Part shown: piece by piece, positions 51,796 to 60,599 of the stretch | How positions within the stretch are numbered: position 1 is the first letter of the stretch | How the letters are laid out: every line of letters begins with the position of its first letter | NCBI RefSeq assembly: GCF_043235035.1 | Contig: NZ_JAZAQF010000029.1 | Coordinates: 1-64,000 of the forward strand | DNA length: 64,000 bases | Direction of reading: 5' to 3' | DNA from: CACIAM-69d sp001698445 | GTDB lineage: Bacteria; Cyanobacteriota; Cyanobacteriia; CACIAM-69d | Program-made: the position numbers and the translations under genes | The notes under the pieces: generated by a model | What the model saw: only the letters and a program-made list of their open reading frames with translations | Told to the model about the DNA's origin: nothing | The model's database searches: none

Positions 51796-51926
51796 ATATT
51801 TAGCCAGGATATCCTGCGATTCAGCCCGTATTTTCCCCTAGAACCCGTTCTGTTCAGGGCGAAAATTCAGCCAATTCGGCTAATTCAGTACGTTCAGCCC
51901 ATCCAGACCGCTCGATCGATCCAGAA

Positions 51927-53438
51927 TTAGCCCGAGAAGGAAGACAAGCCGCCTAAGGTGGTCGATCGGGATGCTAACCGCGCTTTGCCCGCAGCCGCCC
52001 ATTGCTGAAGCGCTTCGATCTGCTCGCGGGCCGTGCGAGCCAGGGGCACAATTTGGCTAACGGCGGCCACGATGTCATCGGTGGTGAAATCGCGGTTTTC
52101 GCTGAAGCCAATGTGCATTGCTTCCACGATCGACTGTTCAATTTCGGCTCCGGAAAAGTCCGGCGTTTCATAGGCCAGGCGATCGAGGTCGTAGGTCTTG
52201 AGATTGTGGGGGCGCAGTCGGCTTAAATGCACCTCAAAAATTTCGCGGCGCTCCGGCTGGCTGGGCAATCCCACAAAAAAGATTTCGTCAAATCGCCCTT
52301 TTCGCAACAGTTCTGGCGGCAAGGACTGGATATCGTTCGCCGTCGCCACCACAAAAACCGGCGATTGCTTTTCCGCCATCCAGGTGACAAACGTGCCAAA
52401 AACCCGCGAGGCTGTGCCGCCGTCGCCCTTGCTGCCCAATCCGGCAAAGGCCTTGTCAATTTCATCGATCCACAGAATGCAGGGGGCCAAGGCTTCCGCG
52501 AGCTGAATGGTTTGGCGAGTGCGGGATTCAGACTCACCCACCAAGCCGCCAAACAAACGTCCCACATCCAACCGCAGCAAGGGCAAGTGCCAATGGTGGG
52601 CGATCGCCTTGGCCGTTAAGGATTTGCCAGTGCCTTGAATCCCCACCAACAACAGACCCCGGGGATGGGGCAGGCCATATTGGCGGGCCCGCTCCGAAAA
52701 TGCGCCCCCACGCCGCAGCAGCCAGGCTTTCAGGTTGTCTAGCCCGCCAATGTCGGACATTTGTTCCGTGGCGGGGCAAAAGTCCAAAATTTGGGTTTGG
52801 CGGATCGATTGGCGCTTTTCTTCCAGGATCAGATCCATGGTTTCGGGGGGGAGGTTGCCGTTTTGGGCGATCGCCCGGCCCAACACCCGCCGCACCCGAT
52901 CGAGCGAGAGGCCTTGGCTCGATCGCACCAAGTCTTCTAAGTCTCGCCCTTCCAAGGTTTGGCCCGTGGCGGTCGCTATCCGTTGCACCTCCTGGCGCAG
53001 TTCATCGGCGGCGGGCAGGGGAAATTCCAACACCGTCAGCACTTCGCTGAGGTCTTCGGGAATTTGTACCTGCGGGGAAAGGAGCACAATATTTTTGGGT
53101 TGGGCCTTGAGCGATCGCGCCAAGTTACGCAATTTGCGGGCGATCGCAATATCATCCAAAAATCGATGAAAATCTCGCAAAATAAAGACCCCCGCCGCTG
53201 AATCGGGGAATTTCTCTAAAAATTCCAGCGCTTGCAGCGGATTGCGCTTAGCTGCTCCTAAATCGTTGGGACTGCCGCTGTAGCCTTCCACAAAATCCCA
53301 AACATAAACCCCGCGATTGCCTTGGCTTTGGGCACATTGGGCGATCGCCTTTTCCACCCGCTCCTCTTCGGCGGTGGGGATATAAATCAGCGGATAACGG
53401 GCCCGCAGCAGCAGCGAAAATTCCTGAAAAAAATTCAT
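51927..53438 (-). CDS. ycf46: AAA+ ATPase, Ycf46 family
   Basis: 503 residues. The family is conserved in cyanobacteria and red-algal plastids and has been linked to CO2 response and photosynthesis regulation. The C-terminal AAA+ module has Walker A VGIQGTGKSLTAKA (about 265-278), Walker B CILWIDEIDKAF, and arginine-finger/second region motifs LRKGRFDEIFFVGLP. The N-terminal part (FSLLLRARYPLIYIPTAEEE, VYVWDFVEGYS) is the Ycf46-specific region. ATG at 53438 has no good ribosome site but begins the conserved sequence. Confidence 0.93.
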   Translation of the reverse strand: MNFFQEFSLLLRARYPLIYIPTAEEERVEKAIAQCAQSQGNRGVYVWDFVEGYSGSPNDLGAAKRNPLQALEFLEKFPDSAAGVFILRDFHRFLDDIAIARKLRNLARSLKAQPKNIVLLSPQVQIPEDLSEVLTVLEFPLPAADELRQEVQRIATATGQTLEGRDLEDLVRSSQGLSLDRVRRVLGRAIAQNGNLPPETMDLILEEKRQSIRQTQILDFCPATEQMSDIGGLDNLKAWLLRRGGAFSERARQYGLPHPRGLLLVGIQGTGKSLTAKAIAHHWHLPLLRLDVGRLFGGLVGESESRTRQTIQLAEALAPCILWIDEIDKAFAGLGSKGDGGTASRVFGTFVTWMAEKQSPVFVVATANDIQSLPPELLRKGRFDEIFFVGLPSQPERREIFEVHLSRLRPHNLKTYDLDRLAYETPDFSGAEIEQSIVEAMHIGFSENRDFTTDDIVAAVSQIVPLARTAREQIEALQQWAAAGKARLASRSTTLGGLSSFSG

Positions 53439-53487
53439 ATGAATGACCGAATCACCAGCGGCCGAGTCCGAAATACTGAAACTGGCT

Positions 53488-53631
53488 CTAGTAGCGCGGC
53501 TGCCTTAATTCATTGGGTCGAAGTTGCGGAGTCAATCACAGTAACAAAGGGCTTAAGCCCCTTGTTGCCTCACGATCAGGTAACGGTAACAGTCGAGTTG
53601 ACCGATCAGAATAAGCCTGTCGCGCTACTAG
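53488..53631. mobile_element. MITE-like element with 11-bp terminal inverted repeats
   Basis: CTAGTAGCGCG (53488-53498) is the exact inverse of CGCGCTACTAG (53621-53631). GGCT stands directly outside both ends (53484-53487, 53632-53635), as a target duplication would. The centre carries the AACAAAGGGCTTAAGCCCC palindrome. It encodes no protein. Confidence 0.65.
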
Positions 53632-53680
53632 GGCTTAGAAACGGCTTCTCTGCCCGCAATTCAGCATACCGCCTCTATTG

Positions 53681-53714
53681 TTGAAGCTTGTGTTGTGTTG
53701 AAGCTTGTGTTGTG
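53681..53714. repeat. 17-bp tandem duplication
   Basis: TTGAAGCTTGTGTTGTG occurs twice without a gap. Confidence 0.9.
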
Positions 53715-53749
53715 GCCTTGACAGGAGGCCCAATCCTGAGGCTGGTTTT

Positions 53750-53782
53750 GACATCCTCCCCAGCCTGAAGGCGTGGGGATTC
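53750..53782. mobile_element. IS200/IS605-type end hairpin, remnant
   Basis: GACATCCTCCCCAGCCTG, AAGGCGTGGGGATTC reproduces the left-end hairpin typical of IS200/IS605 elements in cyanobacteria (CCCC-GCCT/AGGC-GGGG with one bulge). No transposase or TnpB lies nearby, so only an end remains. Confidence 0.55.
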
Positions 53783-53815
53783 TGCCCCTAATCGACGTTA
53801 GCGGATTGTGGGGGA

Positions 53816-53882
53816 CAAGGAACCTCAGCCCCTTGTTACGACGACCGGGGCATAGAAAATCAACCGTTTTCGCATGATTCCA
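53816..53882. repeat. CAGCCCCTTGTTACGACGACC repeat element
   Basis: Third copy of the dispersed family, with a degenerate left arm (GACAAGGAACCT). It matches 49789-49862 through GGGCATAGAAAATCAACCG and the TGATTCC end. Confidence 0.7.
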
Positions 53883-53899
53883 GGAAATGACAACAGACC

Positions 53900-54511
53900 C
53901 TATGGTAATGGGGATGGGGATTGCCCCAACTGTTGTTCTAATTCGGCAATGCGATCGCGCAGGGGAGCCAACATAGATTCCACTTCTGCTTCGGAATAGC
54001 GGATCGGAATATGTTGCGGGCAGTTCTCGCTATGGGCTTCTACGTGAAACAAAATTGCCCGCTCAATTTTGGCAGGATAGCCAGGAATTTGGAGCTGTTC
54101 AATCCAAGGCGAATCTCCCTCGACAAACTCCGCTTGCCCCCAAATTTTTACCCGTTTTCGATGGCGATAATCCATTAAAAACAGGAAGGCTTTAGCATTG
54201 CTGCTGAGGTTGCCCACGGTGATGTATTGCACATTGCCCGCAAAGTCTGCGAACCCGAGGGTTTTCTCGTCTAATACTTTGAGAAAACCCGGTGGCCCGC
54301 CTCGAAATTGGATGTAGGGATAGCCATTGGAGCCAACGGTTCCTAAATAGAATCCCTCAAGGCTGGCGATGAAGTTAGCCAATTGGGGGGCGATCGAATC
54401 GTTATCGGGCCCGTTGGCAATGTAGCGTTCGTAGGTTTCCCGGGAGCCGCGATCGGTCTGGGCTGCTTGGACTTCCGGCGTGAAGGCGATTTCACCAAAT
54501 TTGCGAGGCAT
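53900..54511 (-). CDS. pyridoxamine 5'-phosphate oxidase-like (split-barrel) protein
   Basis: 203 residues. The FMN-binding split barrel is shown by FYLGTVGSNGYPYIQFRGG (about 54-72), GNVQYITVGNLSSNAKAFLF and RKRVKIWGQAEFVEGDS. Members of this group are often called pyridoxamine oxidases but act on diverse flavin or F420-linked substrates. The substrate here is not known. N-terminal KFGEIAFTPEVQAAQTDRGS and the RYSEAEVESM tail are typical of this subgroup. It precedes the GST gene on the same strand (36-base gap), so both may respond to the same stress. Confidence 0.85.
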   Translation of the reverse strand: MPRKFGEIAFTPEVQAAQTDRGSRETYERYIANGPDNDSIAPQLANFIASLEGFYLGTVGSNGYPYIQFRGGPPGFLKVLDEKTLGFADFAGNVQYITVGNLSSNAKAFLFLMDYRHRKRVKIWGQAEFVEGDSPWIEQLQIPGYPAKIERAILFHVEAHSENCPQHIPIRYSEAEVESMLAPLRDRIAELEQQLGQSPSPLP

Positions 54512-54547
54512 AGACCGATCTCCTAATGGGCGATCGAGGGGGTGATT

Positions 54548-55165
54548 TTAGGCGTGGGCCAAGGCTTCAATGCTACGCATGCCCACAAAGCCGGGCAATT
54601 GCTTGACCCGATCGATCCAAGCCAGCACGTGGGGATAGGGGGCGAGGTCAATCTGGCCATCGGGAGCCAATGCCACATAGGGAAACACGGCCACATCGGC
54701 GATCGTGGGGCGATCGAACTCCAACCACTGGCGATCGCTCAGGTGGCGATCGAGTTGGCTCAGGATGAATTCAGCTTTTTGGTTGGCGCGATCGAGGTCG
54801 ATCGTTTTGGCATTAAACAAATGGTAGAGCCGCGCTGACTCGGGCCCTTGGCGCACCTCGCCCGCTGTGGTAGACAGCCAACGCACCACCTGCGCCAGGG
54901 CCACCGGCTCCAGCGGCAACCAGCGATCGCCCCCATACTGCCGCGCCAAATAGGTCAAAATCGCCTGGGCATCGGACAAAACCGTTGCGCCATCGACCAA
55001 GGTCGGCACTTGCCCAAAGGGATTCAGCGCCAAAAACGGCGGCTGTTTGTGCTCGCCTTGGAGCAAATCGACCTTAATCCACTCGAATTTCAACCCCAAC
55101 AGGGACAGCAACAGTTTGACCTTATAGCTGTTGCCAGACAGTTCGTGACCATATAGCTGAATCAT
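54548..55165 (-). CDS. glutathione S-transferase family protein
   Basis: 205 residues from the ATG at 55165. The thioredoxin-like N-domain has YGHELSGNSYKVKLLLSLLG with a Ser in the usual catalytic place, NPFGQVPTLVDGATVLSDAQAILTYLA with the cis-Pro and glutathione contacts. The helical C-domain ends in PHVLAWIDRVKQLPGFVGM. It conjugates or reduces electrophiles. The divergent TetR gene at 55420 and two operator copies (55306-55350) lie 141 to 185 bases upstream, so control by that repressor is likely. The PNPOx-like gene follows. Confidence 0.9.
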   Translation of the reverse strand: MIQLYGHELSGNSYKVKLLLSLLGLKFEWIKVDLLQGEHKQPPFLALNPFGQVPTLVDGATVLSDAQAILTYLARQYGGDRWLPLEPVALAQVVRWLSTTAGEVRQGPESARLYHLFNAKTIDLDRANQKAEFILSQLDRHLSDRQWLEFDRPTIADVAVFPYVALAPDGQIDLAPYPHVLAWIDRVKQLPGFVGMRSIEALAHA

Positions 55166-55305
55166 GGATTTTGGCTCCGTTGGAGATGGGATGGCGTTGG
55201 ATGAAGCGTTTGGAGGATCAGTGGCTGAAGCGATCGGGGACTGAGGGCAATTGATCGTGCTAGGCAAGCCGTTGCGATCGCGTGGGTCTTGACGGCAGAA
55301 AAAAA

Positions 55306-55350
55306 CTGTACCGGTCGTTCGGTCTAAATTAACTGTACCGAGCGTTCGGT
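55306..55350. promoter_or_regulatory. twin TetR operators between gst and tetR
   Basis: CTGTACCGGTCGTTCGGT (55306-55323) and CTGTACCGAGCGTTCGGT (55333-55350) are direct copies 27 bases apart, each with the ACCG-n-CG-TT-CGGT near-palindrome. The spacing and position suit binding by the adjacent TetR protein. Confidence 0.75.
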
Positions 55351-55419
55351 ATGATGTCAATCGGCTTAACAAAATCGCCCCCTTCCATCACCAGCCACGT
55401 TCCCAGCACCATCCCTGTC

Positions 55420-55968
55420 ATGCCCAAGGAAACCTATATCCCCTGCCTGTTTCAGCTCTTTCGGCAATATGGCTACGATGGCGCAACCCTGGCCAAAATC
55501 TCGGAAGCCACGGGACTCGGCAAGGCCAGCCTCTATCACCATTTCCCCGGCGGTAAGGAGGAAATGGTGGAAACCGTGCTGAAATCGATCGAATCCTGGT
55601 TCGATCGCCATGTATTGCAACTGCTGGCGGGCCCGGGCGATGCGCTCAGTCGGTTGCAGGCCATGGGCGATCGCCTCAGCGAAATGTACGGGGGCGGTCA
55701 ACAGCCATGCCTGTTTGCGATTTTGCTGTTGGGTTCGGCACGCGATTTGTTTCACGATCGCGTGCGCGGATTATTGCAAATGTGGATCGATGCGATCGCC
55801 CGCGTTTTGGTCGATGAGGGGATGGAAACGGTGATCGCCCGGCAGCGGGGTGAAGATGTAGTGATTGCGATTCAAGGAGCGCTGATTTTGTCGCAGGGGT
55901 TGGGCGATCTCAGCTCGTTTCAACGCACCATTCAACAGTTGCCCCACATTGCCCTACGAACGGATTAA
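55420..55968 (+). CDS. TetR/AcrR family regulator
   Basis: 182 residues from the ATG at 55420. The DNA-binding domain reads ETYIPCLFQLFRQYGYDGAT, LAKISEATGLGKASLYHHFPGGKEEM (about 4-50) with the helix-turn-helix. The C-terminal ligand domain is helical and contains one Cys (QPCLFAILL). It should repress its own gene and the divergent gst through the twin operators. Upstream in-frame ATGs at 55351 and 55354 abut the second operator and leave no room for a ribosome site, so they are less likely. Confidence 0.88.
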   Translation: MPKETYIPCLFQLFRQYGYDGATLAKISEATGLGKASLYHHFPGGKEEMVETVLKSIESWFDRHVLQLLAGPGDALSRLQAMGDRLSEMYGGGQQPCLFAILLLGSARDLFHDRVRGLLQMWIDAIARVLVDEGMETVIARQRGEDVVIAIQGALILSQGLGDLSSFQRTIQQLPHIALRTD

Positions 55969-56045
55969 TCGGGTTGTAATTATTTCCATGCGAAGAGGGT
56001 CAATCCGATTTGGCAACCGTTGAATTTACTCAAACTGGCTATCAC

Positions 56046-56708
56046 CTAGTCCACGATTAGTCCGTCTCGAATTTGAATTTTGCGCTGGGTGCGATCGGCG
56101 ATCGCTAAATCGTGGGTAATCAGCACAATAGCAATTTGTTGCTGATGTAATTGGTCAAATAAATTCATCACCTCTTGGGTGGTTTGGCTGTCCAGGGCAC
56201 CGGTTGGCTCGTCGGCTAACAGTAGAGATGGCTGATTGATCAACGCTCGGGCGATCGCCACCCGTTGTTGTTGCCCCCCCGACAGTTGATTGGGCCGATT
56301 ATGGAGTCGATCGCCCAGCCCCACACTCACCAAGGCGGCTTCGGCACGGGCCCGGCGATCGGCTTTGGGAAGGCCAGCATAGACGGCCGGCAGCATCACA
56401 TTTTCCAGGGCTGTGGCACGGGGCAACAAATTAAATTGCTGAAAAACAAAGCCAATGCGTTGATTGCGAATGTAGGCTAATTCTGTCGAATTCAGCGCAG
56501 TTAAGTTGCGATTTTCGAAGGTGTAGGTTCCTTCAGTGGGGCGATCGAGGCAACCAATAATATTCATCAGGGTTGATTTACCCGAACCCGAACTCCCCAC
56601 GATCGCTAAGTAGTCATTGGCGGGAATATCCAAATCAATGCCCTTCAAAATAGGCACGTTGGTTTCACCCAGTTGATAGGTTTTGGTGATGTTTTGAAGA
56701 GTAATCAT
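56046..56708 (-). CDS. ABC transporter ATP-binding protein (MacB/LolD type)
   Basis: 220 residues. Walker A GSSGSGKSTLMN (about 38-49), signature LSGGQQQRVAIARAL (about 137-151), Walker B LLLADEPTGALD and the switch His in LITHDLAI are intact. FNLLPRATALENVMLP is the Q-loop region. It belongs to the MacB/LolD branch that exports peptides, macrolides or lipoproteins. It forms one operon with the permease (12-base gap) and the upstream membrane-fusion gene. ATG at 56708. Confidence 0.92.
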   Translation of the reverse strand: MITLQNITKTYQLGETNVPILKGIDLDIPANDYLAIVGSSGSGKSTLMNIIGCLDRPTEGTYTFENRNLTALNSTELAYIRNQRIGFVFQQFNLLPRATALENVMLPAVYAGLPKADRRARAEAALVSVGLGDRLHNRPNQLSGGQQQRVAIARALINQPSLLLADEPTGALDSQTTQEVMNLFDQLHQQQIAIVLITHDLAIADRTQRKIQIRDGLIVD

Positions 56709-56719
56709 GTGGTTTGACC

Positions 56720-57982
56720 TCACTCGCTGCGGAGGGCGGTAATTGGGTCGAGGCGGGCCGCATTACGAGCAGGAATCACCCCCGCAGCCAAGCCCACCAG
56801 CGTGGACAGCCCAAACCCGATCACCACAGCACCCCCCGAAATCACCAAGGCAAATTGAAAAGCCGTAGCCGCCACCACGGTGACACCAATGCCCAACACA
56901 ATGCCGATCGTGCCGCCTAGGACAGAAATGGTGACGGATTCGACTAAAAACTGACTGAGAATGGCGCGATCGGTTGCCCCAATCGCTTTGCGAACGCCAA
57001 TTTCGCGGGTTCGTTCTACTACTGAAACCAACATAATATTGGCGATGCCGATGCCACCTACCACCAAAGAAATCGCCGCAACGGCCACAATGGTGGTGGT
57101 GAGTAATCCCAAAATGGTGGTCAAGGTTTTGAGGATATCGGCCTGGTTGGTGACGCGAAAATCATCATCGGCGGGCGACATGATTTTGTGGCGCAATCGC
57201 AAAATATTGGTGACTTGAAATCTCAGGGTTTCTAACTGCGATTCATGCTGACTTTTAATAAAAATGCCATTCACAGAAATGCCTGTGAGCGCATTCTTCC
57301 CGATCGTGCGGGCTGACATGGTGGTCAGAGGAATATAAACCGCATCATCGCGATCCTGTGGTCCCTGGGAACCCTTAGCTTCCATCACACCGATCACTTT
57401 ATATAGTTCACCGCGAATGCGAATTTTTTGGCCAATGGGATCGATATCCGCTGGAAACAAACTCCGCTGCACCGTGGGGCCAATCACTACCACCGAGGCT
57501 GTTTCATCGAGTTCCGATTGACGGAAAAAACGTCCCACTTGCGGATAGGTATTGCGCGCATCCGGAAAGCTCAAATCCGCGCCATAGGCCGTGGTGGAGG
57601 TGTTGGTCTGGTTGTAAACCACCTGCACGGGCCGTTGTAAATAGGCTGCAACGACGGTGGCTGAGGGCGCTTGTTTGGCGATCGCCTTGGCATCTTCCCA
57701 AGTGAGGGTGCTCACCGATCCCATGGCTTGCACCACGCCGCCACTTTTCGCCGAACCAGACATCACTTGCAACACATCGGTGCCGAGGCTGCGAATGCTG
57801 TCTTCCGTGGACTTTTGTACACCTTGCCCGATCGAGGTAATCGAAATCACTGATGAAATCCCAATAATCACCCCCAACATCGTCAAGGCGCTGCGGAGCT
57901 TGTTATTCCAGAGGGATTCGATCGCCATTTCCATAATGTCGATCGCCGAAATTGTTACGCGATTAGGCGTTGCTTGGGTCAT
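56720..57982 (-). CDS. ABC transporter permease, MacB/FtsX type
   Basis: 420 residues. N-terminal TM1 in KLRSALTMLGVIIGISSVIS (about 30-50) is followed by a large MacB periplasmic domain (GTDVLQVMSGSAKSG, FFRQSELDETASVVVIG, LTTMSARTIGKNAL) and three C-terminal FtsX helices (TIVAVAAISLVVGGIGIANI, with VVERTREIGVRKAIG after, then SVLGGTIGIVLGIGV and VVIGFGLSTLVGLAAGVIPA). The mechanotransmission type of MacB acts with a membrane-fusion protein and the outer-membrane channel TolC, absent here. ATG at 57982. Confidence 0.93.
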   Translation of the reverse strand: MTQATPNRVTISAIDIMEMAIESLWNNKLRSALTMLGVIIGISSVISITSIGQGVQKSTEDSIRSLGTDVLQVMSGSAKSGGVVQAMGSVSTLTWEDAKAIAKQAPSATVVAAYLQRPVQVVYNQTNTSTTAYGADLSFPDARNTYPQVGRFFRQSELDETASVVVIGPTVQRSLFPADIDPIGQKIRIRGELYKVIGVMEAKGSQGPQDRDDAVYIPLTTMSARTIGKNALTGISVNGIFIKSQHESQLETLRFQVTNILRLRHKIMSPADDDFRVTNQADILKTLTTILGLLTTTIVAVAAISLVVGGIGIANIMLVSVVERTREIGVRKAIGATDRAILSQFLVESVTISVLGGTIGIVLGIGVTVVAATAFQFALVISGGAVVIGFGLSTLVGLAAGVIPARNAARLDPITALRSE

Positions 57983-58073
57983 GGCAACATTCACCCGCAA
58001 TTGGATAGGATCAGTCGCTATCGGTTGGTTCAGACTGGCCGAATTTCAGCAGCCAAAATTACAGCCAAAGATC

Positions 58074-59621
58074 CTAGGGAGGCGGTGGCGCTTTGGGCAG
58101 AATACTGAAGCCTTTTGAGCCAGAATCTAAATTGCTGGGCGGGCTGACTAAAACTTGCTCATTGCCCTGTAACCCGGTCTTCACTTCAGTGGAGCCTTCG
58201 ACCGTCAAACCCGTTTCAATCTTGCGAAAAACCGGATTACGATCGGCTCCTAAAATATAGACACCTTCACCCTCTGCGCGGCGCACCACAGCCGCATTGG
58301 GCACGAGCAACGCACTGGCAAGTTGCCCAATTTCAAACTCCGCTTCGACATTCATGCCTGCTTTTAACTGGTTCGATCGGGCATCATCGATCGCAATGTA
58401 AACTTCAAAGCTCGTCACATTTTGCGAAACCGTTGCCTTTGGTGCAATTCGGGCAACACGACCCCGAAATTGCCGATCGGGAAAGGCATCTACTCGAATG
58501 CTCACGGGCTGATTGAGGCGAATATTCCGAATTTGCGCCTCCGCTAAATTCACCACCACTTCTTGGCGATCGCTCGCCAAAATCAAAATTGAAGAAGAAG
58601 ATGCCGATTCACTACCGCCCGCGACCGATGGGCTAACGAATGAACCCACATCGGCATATTTCTTAATCACAATTCCATCAAACGGAGCAGTGATTTTGGT
58701 GTCTTGCAGTTGGGTTTGAATCGATCGCAAATCGCCGCGCGCCGACTGCACTTGGGCCTTGGCTTGGGCAACATCCTCCACACGACTACCCGCTTTCAAA
58801 AGGGCCAGCGCTTCTTGCTGTTGACGCACACGGGCGATCGCCTGGGCGATATCCTCTTGGCGATTGCCGGCCTGCTGGAGCGCCAAGGCTTGGGCCGCCT
58901 CGATCGCCTGTCGTTGTGCCACCTCATAGTCGGTGCGTTTTTGGTCGAGGGTCTGAGCCGAAATTGCCCCGTCCTGAAAGAGTTCCTGATAGCGCTGGTA
59001 GTCCGACTCGCGTTGCTTGAGAGTGGCTTGGGCTTGCTGCGATCGCGCCACCGCCTGGGCAATTTCCTGGGGGCGATTCCCCGATCGCAACATTTGCAAC
59101 TGAGCCTGGCGCTCTGCCAGTTGGGCCTCCGCTTGGGCAATGTCTTGGGGGCGATTGCCCGCCATCAACCGCGCCAAGTTCGCCTGCTGCTGGGCGAGCT
59201 GGCCCTGGCGCTGCATGAGCTGGCCTTGTAGATCTGCATCGTCCATGAAGGCGATCACTTGGCCCTGGCGCACCCGATCGCCCTCCTTCACGAGCAGCGC
59301 TTTGACAATGCCCGCCGTTTTGGGGCCGAGGTTAATCGATCGCTCCGCCGCGATCGTCCCATTGGCGGCGATCGTCACGGTCACGGTTTGTCGGCGCACC
59401 GGCTGCGTCAACATCACCGTGGTTGAGCGCGCACCCCCCGTCAGTTGAGCCGCCACATTCCCCCCACTAAACAGCAGCAGCGGCACGATCGGCAGCCCCC
59501 ACTTGAGCCAGCGCCCGCGATCGGAGGGCCGAGGCGTGGCAGTGGACCGGTTGCCAAGGAGGTTGGCAGCGCCGGATAGCCGAGAAAGTCTAGAACGGAG
59601 ATTGGATAAAACGTTTGACAC
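58074..59621 (-). CDS. membrane-fusion (HlyD/MacA-like) efflux subunit
   Basis: About 515 residues from the GTG at 59621; a TTG at 59672 is possible. After a single membrane helix (GLPIVPLLLFSGGNVAAQL) comes the barrel-sandwich half (TVTIAANGTIAAERSINLGP, VRQGQVIAFMDD). A long coiled hairpin follows, with a repeated AGNRPQDIAQA-type unit four times (Gly-Asn-Arg, Ile-Ala-Gln-Ala), then the second half-barrel (KITAPFDGIVIKKYADVG) and beta-barrel region to the end. It links the permease to an outer channel. First gene of the three-gene efflux operon, and downstream of a TetR-type operator at 59798. Confidence 0.9.
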   Translation of the reverse strand: MSNVLSNLRSRLSRLSGAANLLGNRSTATPRPSDRGRWLKWGLPIVPLLLFSGGNVAAQLTGGARSTTVMLTQPVRRQTVTVTIAANGTIAAERSINLGPKTAGIVKALLVKEGDRVRQGQVIAFMDDADLQGQLMQRQGQLAQQQANLARLMAGNRPQDIAQAEAQLAERQAQLQMLRSGNRPQEIAQAVARSQQAQATLKQRESDYQRYQELFQDGAISAQTLDQKRTDYEVAQRQAIEAAQALALQQAGNRQEDIAQAIARVRQQQEALALLKAGSRVEDVAQAKAQVQSARGDLRSIQTQLQDTKITAPFDGIVIKKYADVGSFVSPSVAGGSESASSSSILILASDRQEVVVNLAEAQIRNIRLNQPVSIRVDAFPDRQFRGRVARIAPKATVSQNVTSFEVYIAIDDARSNQLKAGMNVEAEFEIGQLASALLVPNAAVVRRAEGEGVYILGADRNPVFRKIETGLTVEGSTEVKTGLQGNEQVLVSPPSNLDSGSKGFSILPKAPPPP

Positions 59622-59797
59622 AATCGGGTTCTCCAGATAAACGCTGGGGGACTGTCTGAGGGGCGGCCTCAATCACGGCCTTGAATTGTCAAAAAGTGGA
59701 CGGAGCGATCGTGGCGGGATCCTTGAGCGATCGCCTTGCGATTAAGCGCGATCGCAAAGCGTTTTGAGCGGTTGGTCGGGGAATGAATTTCATCAAA

Positions 59798-59811
59798 AGT
59801 TAGTACTTACT
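59798..59811. promoter_or_regulatory. TetR operator upstream of the efflux operon
   Basis: AGTTAGTACTTACT matches AGTAAGCACTTACT at 60600-60613 in 12 of 14 bases. It lies 177 bases before the efflux operon's GTG. Confidence 0.7.
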
Positions 59812-59908
59812 TATTAATTGAGCAAAAAAAATTGCCTTGAAAATGCTCAATCCATTGCCCAAGGTTGGGTGACGATCGGGGGCTGCAAGTGCGATCGCTG
59901 TTCTGGGT

Positions 59909-60595
59909 TTAGTCCGCTGGTGGGTTCTCCGGTGCGATGCCCGCCCAAAGGATACTGATTAGACTGGCCACAAACTGCGATGGTTCAATCCAGCTTTCTG
60001 GTTTCACCTCGGGCTGTTGGGACTCGGGTTGGATCGCTTCGGGCCGTTGCGTGAACGGTGGCATCTGGGGCATCGACTGAGCCATCGGGGGTAGTTCATG
60101 GGCAATCACGTAATTGATGATGCTGCCCACGAGCAGGTGAGCCAGCGCCATCGAGTCGATCGCCCGCAACCAGCCCCCCGCCACAGCCCGTTCCAGAAAC
60201 AGGGCCAACAAACGGCTATCGCGCACCGGAGGCGGCGGCAAGTGGGGGGAGTGCGGCGGATGGGACATTTTTTTTTGCGCCATCATCATGAACACCCGTG
60301 GCAACCCTTCTTGATAGAACGCCAACATTTCGCCACAGATGTCCGTCAACTCGGCTTTGATGTTGGCGGTGGGCTGGCGATCGTGCAGGCGCTTCACCCA
60401 GTCGGGCGTTTCCGTCACCCCCATGGCGGCTAAAAACAGGGCTTGCTTGGTAGGAAACCGCTTAAACACCGAGGCTTCCGAAATGCCAGCACGCCGGGCA
60501 ATTTCCACCGTTGAAGCCTTGAGACCTTGCTCCAAAAACACCTGACGAGCGGCGGTCAAGATAGCTTCGTTGGTGATTTTCGGTGGACGGGGCAT
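59909..60595 (-). CDS. TetR/AcrR family regulator of the efflux operon
   Basis: 228 residues. The N-terminal helix-turn-helix is standard: TNEAILTAARQVFLEQGLKA, TVEIARRAGISEASVFKRF, then KQALFLAAM. The ligand domain is long, with a Met/Pro-rich region (MPQMPPFTQRPEAIQPESQQ) near the end. The gene starts 5 bases from the palindromic site AGTAAG-CA-CTTACT and the same site precedes the efflux operon downstream, so it should repress both. It probably senses the exported compound. ATG at 60595. Confidence 0.9.
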   Translation of the reverse strand: MPRPPKITNEAILTAARQVFLEQGLKASTVEIARRAGISEASVFKRFPTKQALFLAAMGVTETPDWVKRLHDRQPTANIKAELTDICGEMLAFYQEGLPRVFMMMAQKKMSHPPHSPHLPPPPVRDSRLLALFLERAVAGGWLRAIDSMALAHLLVGSIINYVIAHELPPMAQSMPQMPPFTQRPEAIQPESQQPEVKPESWIEPSQFVASLISILWAGIAPENPPAD

Positions 60596-60599
60596 AAAA

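Noticed and set aside
55351..55419. Upstream start for the TetR gene at 55351
   Set aside because: It abuts the second operator, leaves no ribosome site, and adds a Ser/Pro-rich stretch not typical of the family.
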